Part shown: positions 25,934 to 35,736 of the stretch, in pieces
Layout: every line of letters starts with the position of its first letter
Position numbering within the stretch: position 1 is the first letter of the stretch
Source: Rhodothermales bacterium
Lineage (GTDB): Bacteria > Bacteroidota > Rhodothermia > Rhodothermales > VXPQ01
DNA: 64,000 bases
Assembly: GCA_951812335.1 (NCBI GenBank)
Contig: OX638293.1
Coordinates: 1,906,731-1,970,730 of the forward strand
Reading direction: 5' to 3'
Translations under genes and position numbers: made by a program
Notes under the pieces: generated by a model
What the model saw: the letters and a program-made list of their open reading frames with translations, nothing else
What the model was told of the DNA's origin: nothing
The model's database searches: none

Positions 25934-27364
25934 TCACTCGTCGTCGTCCATATCGGGAATGACGACGAATTCCGGATAGGCCTCGATACCCAGTTCCGCC
26001 ACGTCCTGACCCAGCCCCTCGACGGACAACGAGATACGGACCCCGATCGTTTTGTCGATAGCCATCCATGTCAGCCAGGAGGCTCCAAATGCGAAAACAG
26101 CAACGGCCAGAATACCGACAAGTTGCACCCCCAGGTTGCCGCCGGCTACAATGCAGACCGCAAGCGTTCCCCAGACGCCGGCAAACAAGTGAGCAGGCAC
26201 TGCACCGACCACATCGTCGATTTTGAGGCGTTCCATGACCTTCAGCCCAAGAACGCACAGGCAGCCGCCTACCGCACCGATGACCACGGCCCATTGATGC
26301 GCAACGATATCGGGACCGGCCGTGATCGCCACCAGACCCGCGATGGCTCCGTTCAGGCTGGCCAGCAGGTCGACCCGTCCGAAAAGGGGGCGCGACAGAA
26401 AAATGGCGGCTATGAAGCCTGCGGCGCCCGCAAGGTTGGTGTTAGCAAGAATATTACTGATCGCTACGGCATCGACCACGCCGCTCAGGGCCAGTTGCGA
26501 ACCTCCGTTAAAACCGAACCAGCCGAGCCACAGGATGAAGACACCCAGCGTCACGGCGGGCACATTCGATGGCGGAGTGATCTTGATCTCGCCGTTCTTT
26601 CGGAATTTACCCCTTCGTGCGCCGACGATGAGCACGCCGGCAAGCGCCGCCCAGCCACCGGTCGAGTGCACGATCGTCGATCCGGCAAAATCCTGGAAGC
26701 CCATTTCTGCAAGCCATCCGCCGCCCCATGTCCAGGCTCCGATAATTGGGTAGATGACTGTCGTCAGCACGGCAATGAAGATAAAGAAGGACCATAATTT
26801 TACTCGCTCGGCCAGTGCGCCCGACACGATGGAGGCGGTCGTCCCCACAAACACCATCTGAAAGAACCAGCTCGACATAACCGAACTGCCGTTCCCAAGC
26901 ACTTCGGAAGCAGCGTCGCCCTGTCCGCCAAGAAGAGCAATCTCATGTTCGGATGTACCGTAAAACAATTTTAAGGAGCCGAACCAACTGCCCGGTTCGA
27001 CACCGACATACATGATATTGTAACCGATCAGATAGAACGTCAGTCCGGCGATTGAATAGAGACCCACATTCTTCAGGCAAATCACAGAAGCGTTTTTGGT
27101 TCGTACGGAACCGGCCTCCAGCATGGTGAAGCCTGCACACATCCACATTACCAGCGCACCCCAGACAAGAAAGGAAAAACTGTTCAGGACAAACTGGACT
27201 TCCTCCCCTAGGGCGGTTTGCGCTTGCGCGGTGGAAACGGCGAAGAAAAAAATGGCTCCGAGACCACTCAGACCGATTGCAAGCCGCCGCGCCATTTTAT
27301 TAGAAATATCGAATTTTTCGAGTTGCACTTCAGATTCCCCTCGTTCGATTGAGGCTGGTTCCAT
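25934..27364 (-). CDS. amt: Ammonium transporter (Amt family)
   Basis: From the ATG at 27364 the protein has 476 residues, with an N-terminal hydrophobic segment ending AVSTAQAQ that looks like a cleaved signal, then about 11 membrane helices. Amt features are LVMWMCAGFTMLEAG, FQDFAGSTIVHSTGGWAAL (conserved Asp and first His) and VPAHLFAGVWGT. It conducts ammonium across the inner membrane. No glnK/glnB is adjacent. The C-terminus is acidic (DMDDDE). Confidence 0.93.
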   Translation of the reverse strand: MEPASIERGESEVQLEKFDISNKMARRLAIGLSGLGAIFFFAVSTAQAQTALGEEVQFVLNSFSFLVWGALVMWMCAGFTMLEAGSVRTKNASVICLKNVGLYSIAGLTFYLIGYNIMYVGVEPGSWFGSLKLFYGTSEHEIALLGGQGDAASEVLGNGSSVMSSWFFQMVFVGTTASIVSGALAERVKLWSFFIFIAVLTTVIYPIIGAWTWGGGWLAEMGFQDFAGSTIVHSTGGWAALAGVLIVGARRGKFRKNGEIKITPPSNVPAVTLGVFILWLGWFGFNGGSQLALSGVVDAVAISNILANTNLAGAAGFIAAIFLSRPLFGRVDLLASLNGAIAGLVAITAGPDIVAHQWAVVIGAVGGCLCVLGLKVMERLKIDDVVGAVPAHLFAGVWGTLAVCIVAGGNLGVQLVGILAVAVFAFGASWLTWMAIDKTIGVRISLSVEGLGQDVAELGIEAYPEFVVIPDMDDDE

Positions 27365-27460
27365 ACTGCTATAGCCAATCCTTAAGGAAATATACCGGCT
27401 ATGATTTCGAAGGTACAAATAGGGAACACCCGCCTGCAAGTGCTGGAAAAAAATATCTAC

Positions 27461-27715
27461 AGGATACTCTTATTAAGTCCGCAAAGCTCGGAGGCTGCGA
27501 GGGGTGCGCCGGCAAGGAATGACGAAGCAGTGTGGCAGGTCCCACATAATGAGGAATGACGCAGCCAGCGTGCCCCTCGCAGCCTCCCGAAGGGCGCGTC
27601 ACGTCGGCGACACCCCGAATTCGCAGTGTTTCTCCTGATTCCGACGATGGAGTCATAACGTCCTGTCCGCACGAACGTGACGTGCGGAGCGAAGCGGTTT
27701 TAATCAGAATATCCT
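27461..27715. repeat. MITE-like element, copy 2 (255 bp)
   Basis: It is bounded by AGGATACTCTTATT and AATCAGAATATCCT, inverse to each other with one mismatch. It contains GGAGGCTGCGAGGGG and its inverse about 100 bp apart, and matches copy 1 in reverse orientation. It lies between amt and the initiator tRNA. Confidence 0.75.
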
Positions 27716-27745
27716 GCAGGCAATGGTACGATGGGGTGCGGGGAC

Positions 27746-27780
27746 AAAAAAACCGACACCCCCTGTTGGGAATGCCGGTT
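27746..27780 (-). terminator. Rho-independent terminator after the initiator tRNA
   Basis: On the minus strand ACCGGCA and TGTCGGT form a stem followed by a run of seven T, just downstream of the tRNA. Confidence 0.75.
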
Positions 27781-27787
27781 TCTGCTG

Positions 27788-27860
27788 TAGCGGGGGCGGG
27801 ATTTGAACCCGCGACCTCCGGGTTATGAGCCCGGTGAGCTACCAGCTGCTCCACCCCGCG
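27788..27860 (-). tRNA. Initiator tRNA-Met (CAT)
   Basis: The 73-base cloverleaf has anticodon loop CTCATAA. Initiator features are present: three G-C pairs at the foot of the anticodon stem (CCGGG/CCCGG), A11-T24 in the D stem (GAGC/GCTC), and no pair at position 1-72 (C opposite T). CCA is not encoded. Confidence 0.95.
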
Positions 27861-28080
27861 ATGTGATTATGCAGTAATGTAGCCCGCATTGTACGGATTT
27901 GTTCCGGCAAGGACAAGAAATCAGCGATTTTGTCGTTATGGACATGTCGGCGGCGACGCCCGGAATTTGGCATGCACTCTCTTTATGCGGTGGAACATAG
28001 GAGAAACGGGAAACGGAACCCCTCGATTCGCCGCACCGTAAGGCTCGTCGACACGTTGTTTTCATGCACTCGGTACACGC

Positions 28081-28767
28081 ATGCCCTTTTCTTATTTTAC
28101 CCCTGCAACGTTTCGGTTTCTCGATGACTTGGGGGCAAACAACGATCGGGACTGGTTTCAGGCCAACAAGAGCCGCTATGAGGGAGAGGTGAAAGACCCG
28201 GCGCTGCGGTTCATTGCGGATTTTGCGCCGCACCTGCAGGAAATCAGCCCGCATTTCCGAGCCGATCCGAGGGCCAACGGCGGTTCGCTCTTCCGTATCC
28301 ACCGGGACACACGCTTTTCCAAAGACAAGAGCCCGTACAAGACCCACACGGGCATCCACTTTCGCCACGAGTCGGCCAAAGATGCGCACACCCCCGGTTT
28401 TTACCTGCATATCGAGCCGGGAGGATCCTTTGCGGGTTGCGGCATATGGCGCCCCGGCTCGCCGACGTTGACCATGATCCGTCAGGCAATCACGGACGAC
28501 CCGGATGCATGGGTGCAGGCGCGGGACGACGCAGGCTTCCGCGTAGCGTTCGAGTTATCCGGCGATTCGCTGAAGAGGGCGCCACGGGGCATCGATCCGG
28601 AGCATCCGATGATCGAAGATCTGAAGCGCAAGGATTTTATCGGGGTGACATCGCTTGTGGACGATGCGGTCGTTTCGGACAGATTTCTCGACGATTTTGC
28701 GGCGTTGTGCCGGAACGCATCCCCCTTCCAGCACTGGTTGTGCGAGGCGTTGGGGGCAGCGTACTGA
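28081..28767 (+). CDS. DUF2461-domain protein
   Basis: At 228 residues it shows the DUF2461 pattern: FRFLDDLGANNDRDWFQANK, LFRIHRDTRFSKDKSPYKTH and a central GGSFAGCGIWRP. The function is unknown. The start at 28081 has the typical first residues for the family. It is the first gene after the tRNA, in the opposite direction. Confidence 0.88.
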   Translation: MPFSYFTPATFRFLDDLGANNDRDWFQANKSRYEGEVKDPALRFIADFAPHLQEISPHFRADPRANGGSLFRIHRDTRFSKDKSPYKTHTGIHFRHESAKDAHTPGFYLHIEPGGSFAGCGIWRPGSPTLTMIRQAITDDPDAWVQARDDAGFRVAFELSGDSLKRAPRGIDPEHPMIEDLKRKDFIGVTSLVDDAVVSDRFLDDFAALCRNASPFQHWLCEALGAAY

Positions 28768-28991
28768 GGATGTGGGTATTGTAGCCGGGATTAAGGAAAT
28801 GCACAAAAAACAACACACACGGAGATGGCTTGCGGCCCTGATCGGGGTAGCCGCAGGCCGGCCAAGGTTCCGATGACGCTACCGTTCGCGTTCAGGTTGA
28901 AGTGAAGACGTCCGCACATATACTCATTACCCAAACGCAATAACCTAGCAGCACCCGCCATCCGGTAGCCGAAAACATCTTTAGAAAAACC

Positions 28992-30107
28992 ATGGACGCA
29001 ACGGAAAACGGCAACGCGGCCGCGGAGATGATTCGCACGGAAACGACAATAGTCATTGCCCTGGCCATCCTTGCGGCGCTTGCCGTAAAAATCCCGGCGC
29101 TGTTCGGGCTGGAGATGCACGAGGGAAGCGAAGTGTTCTATGCACGCAACGTCAGCCTTTTCGTGCTGCCGTTTCTCGCCGGGTATTTTGCATGGAAGCA
29201 CACCCTTGGCGTCCGGAACTGCCTGTGGATAGCGGCGCCGTTTGCGGCGGCAGCCGTTCTCGTCAACGTATTCCCGTTCGAGCCGGAAGCCGCCACCGAA
29301 CTCCTGACTATTCTGCACCTGCCCATAGCACTTTGGCTGGCCATCGGAATCGCTTATGCGGGGGGAGCGTGGGGGGATAGTGCCAGGCGCATGAATTTTG
29401 TCCGATTCTCCGGCGAATTTTTCATTTACTATGTGCTTATTGCGCTGGGCGGCATTGTCCTGACGGCCCTTACAATGTTCATGTTCACCGCTATCGGCCT
29501 GGCCCCCGAATGGTTCGTGACGAACTGGCTTATCCCTTGCGGGGCGCTTGGAGCCGTCCTCATAGCCGCCTGGCTGGTGGAAACGAAGCAGAACATCATG
29601 GCGAACTTCGCGCCGCTGCTGACCAGCCTGTTCACGCCGCTTTTCGCGATCGTGCTACTCGTTTTTCTGGGGTCCATGCTATGGACCGGGAATAACATCA
29701 GCATGGAGCGCGAAGCGCTCATCGGATGCGACCTGCTGCTCGTGGTGGTTCTCGGCCTGCTTCTTTACGCCGTGTCGGCGCGGGATCCCGAGAAAAAGCC
29801 AGGCGTGTTCGACATCTTTCAACTGGTGCTTGTGGTCTCGGCCCTGATCGTGGACGTTGTGGCGCTAACGGCCATCGTGGCTCGCATATCGGAATTCGGG
29901 TTCAGTCCGAACAAGGTGGCTGCGCTGGGCATGAACCTTATCCTGCTGGTCAATCTTGCCTGGTCGGCCTGGCTGTATGTGCGATTCCTGCGGGGCGCCG
30001 GGTCGTTCACCGCCCTGGAGCGCTGGCAGACCGACTACCTCCCGGTGTATGCTGTCTGGGCAGGGCTCGTCGTGGTCGCGTTTCCGCCGCTGTTCGGATA
30101 TGTATAG
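28992..30107 (+). CDS. DUF4153-like multi-pass membrane protein
   Basis: The 371-residue protein has around ten hydrophobic helices, starting with a charged N-terminus. Segments such as FIYYVLIALGGIVLTAL and the loop VSARDPEKKPGVFD resemble DUF4153 proteins. The function is unknown. Confidence 0.65.
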   Translation: MDATENGNAAAEMIRTETTIVIALAILAALAVKIPALFGLEMHEGSEVFYARNVSLFVLPFLAGYFAWKHTLGVRNCLWIAAPFAAAAVLVNVFPFEPEAATELLTILHLPIALWLAIGIAYAGGAWGDSARRMNFVRFSGEFFIYYVLIALGGIVLTALTMFMFTAIGLAPEWFVTNWLIPCGALGAVLIAAWLVETKQNIMANFAPLLTSLFTPLFAIVLLVFLGSMLWTGNNISMEREALIGCDLLLVVVLGLLLYAVSARDPEKKPGVFDIFQLVLVVSALIVDVVALTAIVARISEFGFSPNKVAALGMNLILLVNLAWSAWLYVRFLRGAGSFTALERWQTDYLPVYAVWAGLVVVAFPPLFGYV

Positions 30108-30260
30108 GATACATCCCGCACCCTTATCGCCGCCGGGCCCCGGCGACTCCTCTTCTTAACCGCTTATTCGCTGCCATTCCGCTGCACAGGAACCGGGTAT
30201 TTCCGAAATTATACCGGACTGTTTTTTGTGCACTATTCCGGGCTTTTCCCGGCTCCTTCC

Positions 30261-31472
30261 ATGGCGGTTCTGCACCCGTTTCGCGCTCTTCGTCCCGTTC
30301 CCGACAAGGCGGCGGAGGTGGCTTCCGTGCCCTACGATGTCGTCGATACGGAGGAAGCCCGCGCCCTTGCCGAAGGGCGCCCGCTGAGCTTTTTGCACGT
30401 CGTCCGCCCGGAGATCGACCTGCCGGTGGACGCCGACGAATATGCTCCGGCAACGTATGAACGCGGCGCCGCCAACCTGCAGGCATTCGCTCGAAATGGC
30501 GCCTGGGTGCAGGACGAGTCGTCCGTATACATCTATCGCCTGGAAATGGACGGACGGGCGCAGACCGGCGTATTCGGGTGTGTATCCGTGGAGGAATACG
30601 ACAATGGGACTATCCTGAAACACGAGAAAACACGCCCGAAAAAAGAGACAGACCGTGTCCGCCATATCGTGACCCAACAGGCGCATGCCGAACCGGTTAT
30701 GATGACCTACCGGAACACGGATCGAATCGATGCTTTGGTTGTCTCCGAGACGGCTTCGGCGCCGCTCTACGATTTCACGGCAGAGGATGGCGTTCGGCAT
30801 ACGATCTGGAAAACGGAGCAGCAGGAAGAACTGGTGAGTGCTTTCGAGCGCGTAGAGTACCTGTATATTTCGGATGGGCACCATCGGTGTGCGGCAGCCT
30901 CGCGGGCGGCGGCGGAGATGCGCGAAGCGTCTGCCGGGCTACCGGAGGCGGAATTCTTCCCGGCGGTGCTGTTTCCCATGAGCGAACTGCGCATTCTCGC
31001 CTATAACCGCATCGTACGCAAACTGCCCGCCCACGCAGACGAGTTTCTAAATACGCTCGTCGCCCGATTTGCTTTGTCGGTGCATTCCGGAGAGAAAACG
31101 CCTGCCGAATCGGGCAGGGTATGTTTGTACCTGAATGGGCGGTGGCATACGATGTTGCTTCCGGCGACAGAACGCAGCGAGGTGGCCGACACACTCGATG
31201 TCGCGCGGCTCAGCGAGCATCTGCTGGAGCCCGAGTTCGGTATCGTGGATCAGCGTCTGGATCCGAACATCGACTTCGTAGGAGGCATTCGCGGTACGGG
31301 CGAACTGGAACGGCTGGTCGATTTCGGGCGGGCGGAACTGGCTATTTCCATGTATCCGACCAGTGTAGAGGAACTGCTCGCCGTGTCGAATGCGGGTCTG
31401 CTCATGCCGCCTAAATCCACATGGTTCGAACCGAAGCTCCGCAGCGGGCTGCTGGTGCATCTGTTCGAATAG
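30261..31472 (+). CDS. DUF1015-domain protein
   Basis: From the ATG at 30261 the protein is 403 residues. HPFRALRPVPDKAAEVASVP near the start and YISDGHHRCAAAS in the middle are DUF1015 signatures. The function is unknown, but the gene is commonly found beside serine-pathway genes, as here before serC. Confidence 0.9.
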   Translation: MAVLHPFRALRPVPDKAAEVASVPYDVVDTEEARALAEGRPLSFLHVVRPEIDLPVDADEYAPATYERGAANLQAFARNGAWVQDESSVYIYRLEMDGRAQTGVFGCVSVEEYDNGTILKHEKTRPKKETDRVRHIVTQQAHAEPVMMTYRNTDRIDALVVSETASAPLYDFTAEDGVRHTIWKTEQQEELVSAFERVEYLYISDGHHRCAAASRAAAEMREASAGLPEAEFFPAVLFPMSELRILAYNRIVRKLPAHADEFLNTLVARFALSVHSGEKTPAESGRVCLYLNGRWHTMLLPATERSEVADTLDVARLSEHLLEPEFGIVDQRLDPNIDFVGGIRGTGELERLVDFGRAELAISMYPTSVEELLAVSNAGLLMPPKSTWFEPKLRSGLLVHLFE

Positions 31473-31560
31473 AACCGAATCTCTCTCGTTCTCTTGCCGT
31501 AGCACTGTTTTTTTTCCGAAGGCTACGGCTCCTTGATAATCTCTTCGCCTGTACCCTGCC

Positions 31561-32631
31561 ATGCGCTTGCATAACTTTTCCGCCGGCCCCGGGGCGCTTC
31601 CGGAAGCCGTACTGCTGGAAATGAAAGAAGAACTCCCGGCGTATGGCGACCTTGGCGCCTCCGTCCTTGAGATCAGTCACCGTTCGGCGGCCTATACGCA
31701 GATCGAACAGGACGCCAAAGAACGCATTCGACGTCTCCTGAACATCGGCAACGAATGGCATGTGCTCTTCCTGCAAGGGGGGGCCTCCATGCAGTTTCAC
31801 CAGATACCGCTGAATTTCCGGGGAGAGGAGGTGTCGGCGGATTATGTGGTGACGGGCCGATGGGCGGCGAATGCACTGAAAGAAGCGCAGCGTACGGGTA
31901 AGGCGCGGGCAGCGGCATCGAGCAAGGATCGTAATTTTGCATACATTCCGGAAGTAAACGCATGGGATATCGACCCCGAGGCGGCATACTTGCATATGAC
32001 CTCGAACAACACGGTAGTGGGAACGCAATTCGAAGAGGTTCCGCAGGTCGATCCGCCCATCGTATGCGATGCGTCCAGCGATTTCCTGAGCCGTCCGATC
32101 GACATGGAAAGCCACTCGTTGATCTATGCGGGTGCGCAAAAGAATATCGGACCGGCGGGCGCCACGGTCGTACTGGTGCACGACCCTTTTCTGCAACGCC
32201 GCAATGAATCGCTGCCCGTTATTCTGGATTACGGGATACATGCGGCGAAACTGTACAACACGCCTCCCGTATTCGCCGTATACCTCATAGGCAAGGTGCT
32301 GGCATGGCTGGAAGCGCAGGGGGGACTTGCGGCCGTCGAAGAAATCAACGAACAAAAGGCCGGCAAACTGTATGCCCGGATCGACCGGACGGATTTCTAC
32401 CGCGGGACAGCGCATAAAGACGCCCGCTCGCGGATGAATGTGACGTTCCGCCTGCCCTCGGAAGACCTGGAAGCCCGTTTTCTGTCCGAAGCGCACAATC
32501 GGGGATTGCTGGCATTGAAAGGACACCGTTCGGTGGGGGGGATGCGCGCCTCTTTATACAATGCCTGCCAGGAAGAGTCTGTAGATGCACTCGTTGCCTT
32601 TATGGACGATTTCGAGAGAGAACGCGGGTGA
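31561..32631 (+). CDS. serC: Phosphoserine aminotransferase
   Basis: At 356 residues it has NFSAGPGALPEAVL, FLQGGASMQFHQIPLN, CDASSDFLSRPID, the PLP lysine in YAGAQKNIGPAG, and HRSVGGMRASLYNA. It converts 3-phosphohydroxypyruvate to phosphoserine, and may also act in pyridoxal phosphate synthesis. It is 88 bp after the DUF1015 gene. Confidence 0.96.
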   Translation: MRLHNFSAGPGALPEAVLLEMKEELPAYGDLGASVLEISHRSAAYTQIEQDAKERIRRLLNIGNEWHVLFLQGGASMQFHQIPLNFRGEEVSADYVVTGRWAANALKEAQRTGKARAAASSKDRNFAYIPEVNAWDIDPEAAYLHMTSNNTVVGTQFEEVPQVDPPIVCDASSDFLSRPIDMESHSLIYAGAQKNIGPAGATVVLVHDPFLQRRNESLPVILDYGIHAAKLYNTPPVFAVYLIGKVLAWLEAQGGLAAVEEINEQKAGKLYARIDRTDFYRGTAHKDARSRMNVTFRLPSEDLEARFLSEAHNRGLLALKGHRSVGGMRASLYNACQEESVDALVAFMDDFERERG

Positions 32632-32722
32632 TCTACGATGGTCTTCGTATATTCCGGGTGTCTCATGCACAGGGGCATATCGCTCGCACTGCCTGCATGA
32701 CAGAATCTTTATTCGGGAGCGT

Positions 32723-33856
32723 ATGGCGTTAACCATTGGGGTTCCAAAGGAGACCGCTGCCGGCGAACGGCGTGTGGCTATCGTTCCCGAGGTAGTTCGC
32801 AAGCTTGTAACCCAAGGATTCGAGGTCGTCGTGGAAGCGGGGGCCGGCGAGGCGGCATATTTTACCGATGACGCATTCCGTGAGGCCGGCGCGCGCATAG
32901 GCACATGCAGCGAAGCGCTCGGCGCCGACATCGTCCTGAAAGCGACTCCACCCTTGAAACCCGAGATCGGGAAGATGAAGCCCGGTAGCCTCTTTCTGGG
33001 CCTGCTGGATCCGCTGGGTATGCCTGCATTATGCCTGGAGTTGGCCAATCGCTCCGTGACGGCGCTTAGCATGGAGTTGGCGCCCCGGATATCTCGCGCG
33101 CAAAAGATGGATGCGCTCTCCGCCATGAGCAGTGTGGCCGGGTATGAAGCCGTGTTGCAGGCCGCCGCGGCATTGCCCCGGTTTTTTCCACTTCTGACCA
33201 CGGCGGCAGGTACTTTGAAGCCGGCGAATGTGCTGGTGCTGGGGGCGGGTGTTGCGGGCCTGCAGGCCATCGCCACGGCAAGGCGGCTCGGAGCCCGTGT
33301 GTCTGCCTACGATATTCGCGATGCAGCGCAAGAGGAAGTCCGCAGTCTCGGCGCAAAGTTCGTGGAATTGGTTTTCGAAACGCAACAGGACGCCGATACG
33401 GGCGGATATGCTACGGCGTTGACCGCAGAGAAGGCAGCGCAACAAACGGCCCTGCTGGTTCCGCACATTGCAGCGGCGGATGTGGTGATCTCGACGGCGC
33501 TTGTGCCGGGCCGTCCTGCTCCCATCCTCGTCACCGACGAAGCCTTACAAGCCATGAAACCTGGATCTGTGGTGATCGATCTCGCGGCGCCGGGCGGGGG
33601 CAACTGCACAGCTACGAAACCGGGAAAAACCGTTACGTCGCATGACGTACGTATTTTCGGCCCGCTCGATCTACCGTCGAAAGCACCTGTCGATGCCAGC
33701 GCCATGTACGCCCGCACGCTGTTTGCTGTCCTTACGGAATTTTCCGACGGCGAGGCGTTCCGCCCGAATTTCGAGGACGAGATTTTCAAGGGTATGTGCG
33801 TGACGCACGAAGGACAAGTCGTACACGAACGTATCCGCACCCTGCTCGATACATAG
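32723..33856 (+). CDS. pntAA: NAD(P) transhydrogenase subunit alpha part 1
   Basis: The 377-residue soluble NAD-binding subunit (domain I) starts LTIGVPKETAAGERRVAIVP and has the Rossmann motif VLVLGAGVAGLQAIATARRLGA and VIDLAAPGGGNC. The ATG at 32723 fits the family; the frame is open earlier but that part overlaps serC. It is the first of three genes encoding a proton-translocating transhydrogenase in split form. Confidence 0.95.
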   Translation: MALTIGVPKETAAGERRVAIVPEVVRKLVTQGFEVVVEAGAGEAAYFTDDAFREAGARIGTCSEALGADIVLKATPPLKPEIGKMKPGSLFLGLLDPLGMPALCLELANRSVTALSMELAPRISRAQKMDALSAMSSVAGYEAVLQAAAALPRFFPLLTTAAGTLKPANVLVLGAGVAGLQAIATARRLGARVSAYDIRDAAQEEVRSLGAKFVELVFETQQDADTGGYATALTAEKAAQQTALLVPHIAAADVVISTALVPGRPAPILVTDEALQAMKPGSVVIDLAAPGGGNCTATKPGKTVTSHDVRIFGPLDLPSKAPVDASAMYARTLFAVLTEFSDGEAFRPNFEDEIFKGMCVTHEGQVVHERIRTLLDT

Positions 33857-33881
33857 CGTATTCCCAATCCGGTTCATTCCG

Positions 33882-34187
33882 ATGCTGAGCAATCTGGTCA
33901 TATTCATCCTGGCGGCATTCATCGGGTTCGAGGTAATCAGCAAGGTGCCGCAGACCTTGCACACGCCACTCATGTCCGGCACGAATGCGATCAGCGGCAT
34001 TACCATTGTAGGAGCCCTTGTGGCGACCGGCATGATCGAGAGCCCCTGGGCCAAATGGATTGGCTTTGCGGCGCTTATCGTCGCCACGATCAACGTGGTC
34101 GGAGGTTTTCTCGTCACGGATCGGATGCTGCAAATGTTCAAGCCGAAGCGGCGCGACAGCAAGGAACCTTCCAGTAACGCTGCCTGA
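33882..34187 (+). CDS. pntAB: NAD(P) transhydrogenase subunit alpha part 2
   Basis: This 101-residue membrane protein with three helices is the membrane part of the alpha subunit (FIGFEVISKVPQTLHTPLMS, GTNAISGITIVGA). It sits 26 bp after pntAA and 12 bp before pntB. Confidence 0.95.
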   Translation: MLSNLVIFILAAFIGFEVISKVPQTLHTPLMSGTNAISGITIVGALVATGMIESPWAKWIGFAALIVATINVVGGFLVTDRMLQMFKPKRRDSKEPSSNAA

Positions 34188-34199
34188 CGCTTCGCTCCC

Positions 34200-35672
34200 A
34201 TGCAGAACATTATCCTACTGGCTTACCTCGGCGCTGCCGTGCTCTTCATTCTGGGCATGAAACGGCTGCAATCCCCGGCCACGGCCCGTACGGGAAACAG
34301 GCTTGCCGCCATCGGCATGTTGATTGCCGTCGCGGCGACGCTGTTGCAGCAGCGGATTCTTTCCCCGGTGGAGATGATCGGCGGATTCGTGGTCGGCGCG
34401 GCCGTAGGGATGTTGCTGGCGCGGCGGGTGGCCATGACCAGCATGCCGGAGCTGGTTGCGGTATTCAACGGTTTCGGGGGCTTGGCGTCCGCACTGGTGG
34501 CAGGCGGAGAAATTGCGCGCTATCTGTCCGTTGAGCCGGGAGGCGGTGCAGTGGCTCAAGTCGCCCAGTCCATGGCGGCGCTGGCGCCGCTCGACGTACC
34601 GGAGGCAATCACCGTCGTGCTGTGTATTCTGATCGGCACGATCACGTTTTCGGGAAGTTTTGTCGCGTTCGGCAAGCTGGGCGGGCACCTGAGCGGTAAT
34701 CCCGTTTCGTTTCCGGGCATGCGCGTACTCACGGTACTGGCGGCGCTGGGTGCACTCGGGGCCGGCGGATACCTGATCTACGGGGCAGGCGGCTCGTTTG
34801 AGGCGATGGATATGCAAGCCATTATGTGGGGCGCCTTGGCGCTCGGCTTCCTTTCGCTGGTATTGGGCATTTTCCTCGTCATTCCCATTGGAGGAGCGGA
34901 CATGCCCGTCGTGGTGGCGCTTCTGAATGCCTATTCGGGGCTTGCCGCAGCGGCCACCGGGTTCATGCTCGATAACACGGCGCTTATTGTAAGCGGCGCG
35001 CTGGTCGGTGCATCGGGACTTATCCTGACCTCCATTATGTGCGAAGCAATGAACCGGTCGTTGCTAAACGTACTCCTGGGCGGCTTTGGCGGGGACAACG
35101 ATGGAGGCGGCCCGGCGGTGGAAGGCGCCCGGCCCGACCTGACGGTGCAGGAAACGTCGGTCGAAGATGTGGCCATCCAGTTGACGTATGCCGAGCAGGT
35201 GATCGTTGTGCCCGGCTATGGCATGGCTGTAGCCCAGGCACAGCATCAGGTTCGAGAACTGTCGGATATGCTGCAAGCCCAGGGCGTTACCGTGAAATAC
35301 GCTATTCATCCGGTGGCCGGCCGCATGCCCGGACATATGAATGTATTGCTTGCAGAGGCGGACGTGCCGTACGACCAACTCTACGAAATGGACGATATCA
35401 ATAGCGAATTCGGCATGACGGATGTGTCTCTCGTGATTGGGGCCAACGATGTGGTGAACCCATCGGCGCGTACGGACAAGGCCAGCCCTATCTACGGCAT
35501 GCCCATTCTGGATGTGGATCGTTCCGGCACAGTGGTGGTGCTAAAACGCAGCCTGCGCCCCGGCTATTCCGGCATCGATAACATGTTGTTCTATCACGAT
35601 AACACACGCATGCTTTTCGGAGATGCGAAAGACTCGCTGGCAAAACTTGTAGCGGCCGTAAAAAATCTGTAG
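34200..35672 (+). CDS. pntB: NAD(P) transhydrogenase subunit beta
   Basis: The 490-residue protein has about eight membrane helices and then the NADP-binding domain III (IVVPGYGMAVAQAQHQV, HPVAGRMPGHMNVLLAEA, VIGANDVVNP). With PntAA and PntAB it couples proton flow to NADPH formation in the inner membrane. Confidence 0.96.
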   Translation: MQNIILLAYLGAAVLFILGMKRLQSPATARTGNRLAAIGMLIAVAATLLQQRILSPVEMIGGFVVGAAVGMLLARRVAMTSMPELVAVFNGFGGLASALVAGGEIARYLSVEPGGGAVAQVAQSMAALAPLDVPEAITVVLCILIGTITFSGSFVAFGKLGGHLSGNPVSFPGMRVLTVLAALGALGAGGYLIYGAGGSFEAMDMQAIMWGALALGFLSLVLGIFLVIPIGGADMPVVVALLNAYSGLAAAATGFMLDNTALIVSGALVGASGLILTSIMCEAMNRSLLNVLLGGFGGDNDGGGPAVEGARPDLTVQETSVEDVAIQLTYAEQVIVVPGYGMAVAQAQHQVRELSDMLQAQGVTVKYAIHPVAGRMPGHMNVLLAEADVPYDQLYEMDDINSEFGMTDVSLVIGANDVVNPSARTDKASPIYGMPILDVDRSGTVVVLKRSLRPGYSGIDNMLFYHDNTRMLFGDAKDSLAKLVAAVKNL

Positions 35673-35687
35673 GCGGCTCCAGAAGCG

Positions 35688-35734
35688 TCATTCCCGGGAA
35701 TGCAGCGCTTCAATGACCGGATGGAGTACGCTCC
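35688..35734 (-). pseudogene. Isolated copy of the tesA 3' end
   Basis: Forty-seven base pairs match 38215-38261, the end of the tesA-like gene, with two mismatches. They encode WSVLHPVIEALHSRE plus stop, against WSVLYPVMEALHSRE. Similarity begins exactly at the stop codon and ends abruptly. The fragment and the intact gene, in the same orientation, bracket the symporter-lyase pair. Confidence 0.8.
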
Positions 35735-35736
35735 AT

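Noticed and set aside
27399-27854. Open frame across the initiator tRNA and the MITE-like element on the minus strand
   Set aside because: Its start reads MEQLVAHRAHNPEVAGSNPA, which comes from the tRNA sequence itself; it is a well-known kind of false gene.
28791-29318. 175-residue minus-strand frame opposite the DUF4153-like gene
   Set aside because: It is a shadow of the plus-strand gene, with no family match and basic low-complexity composition.
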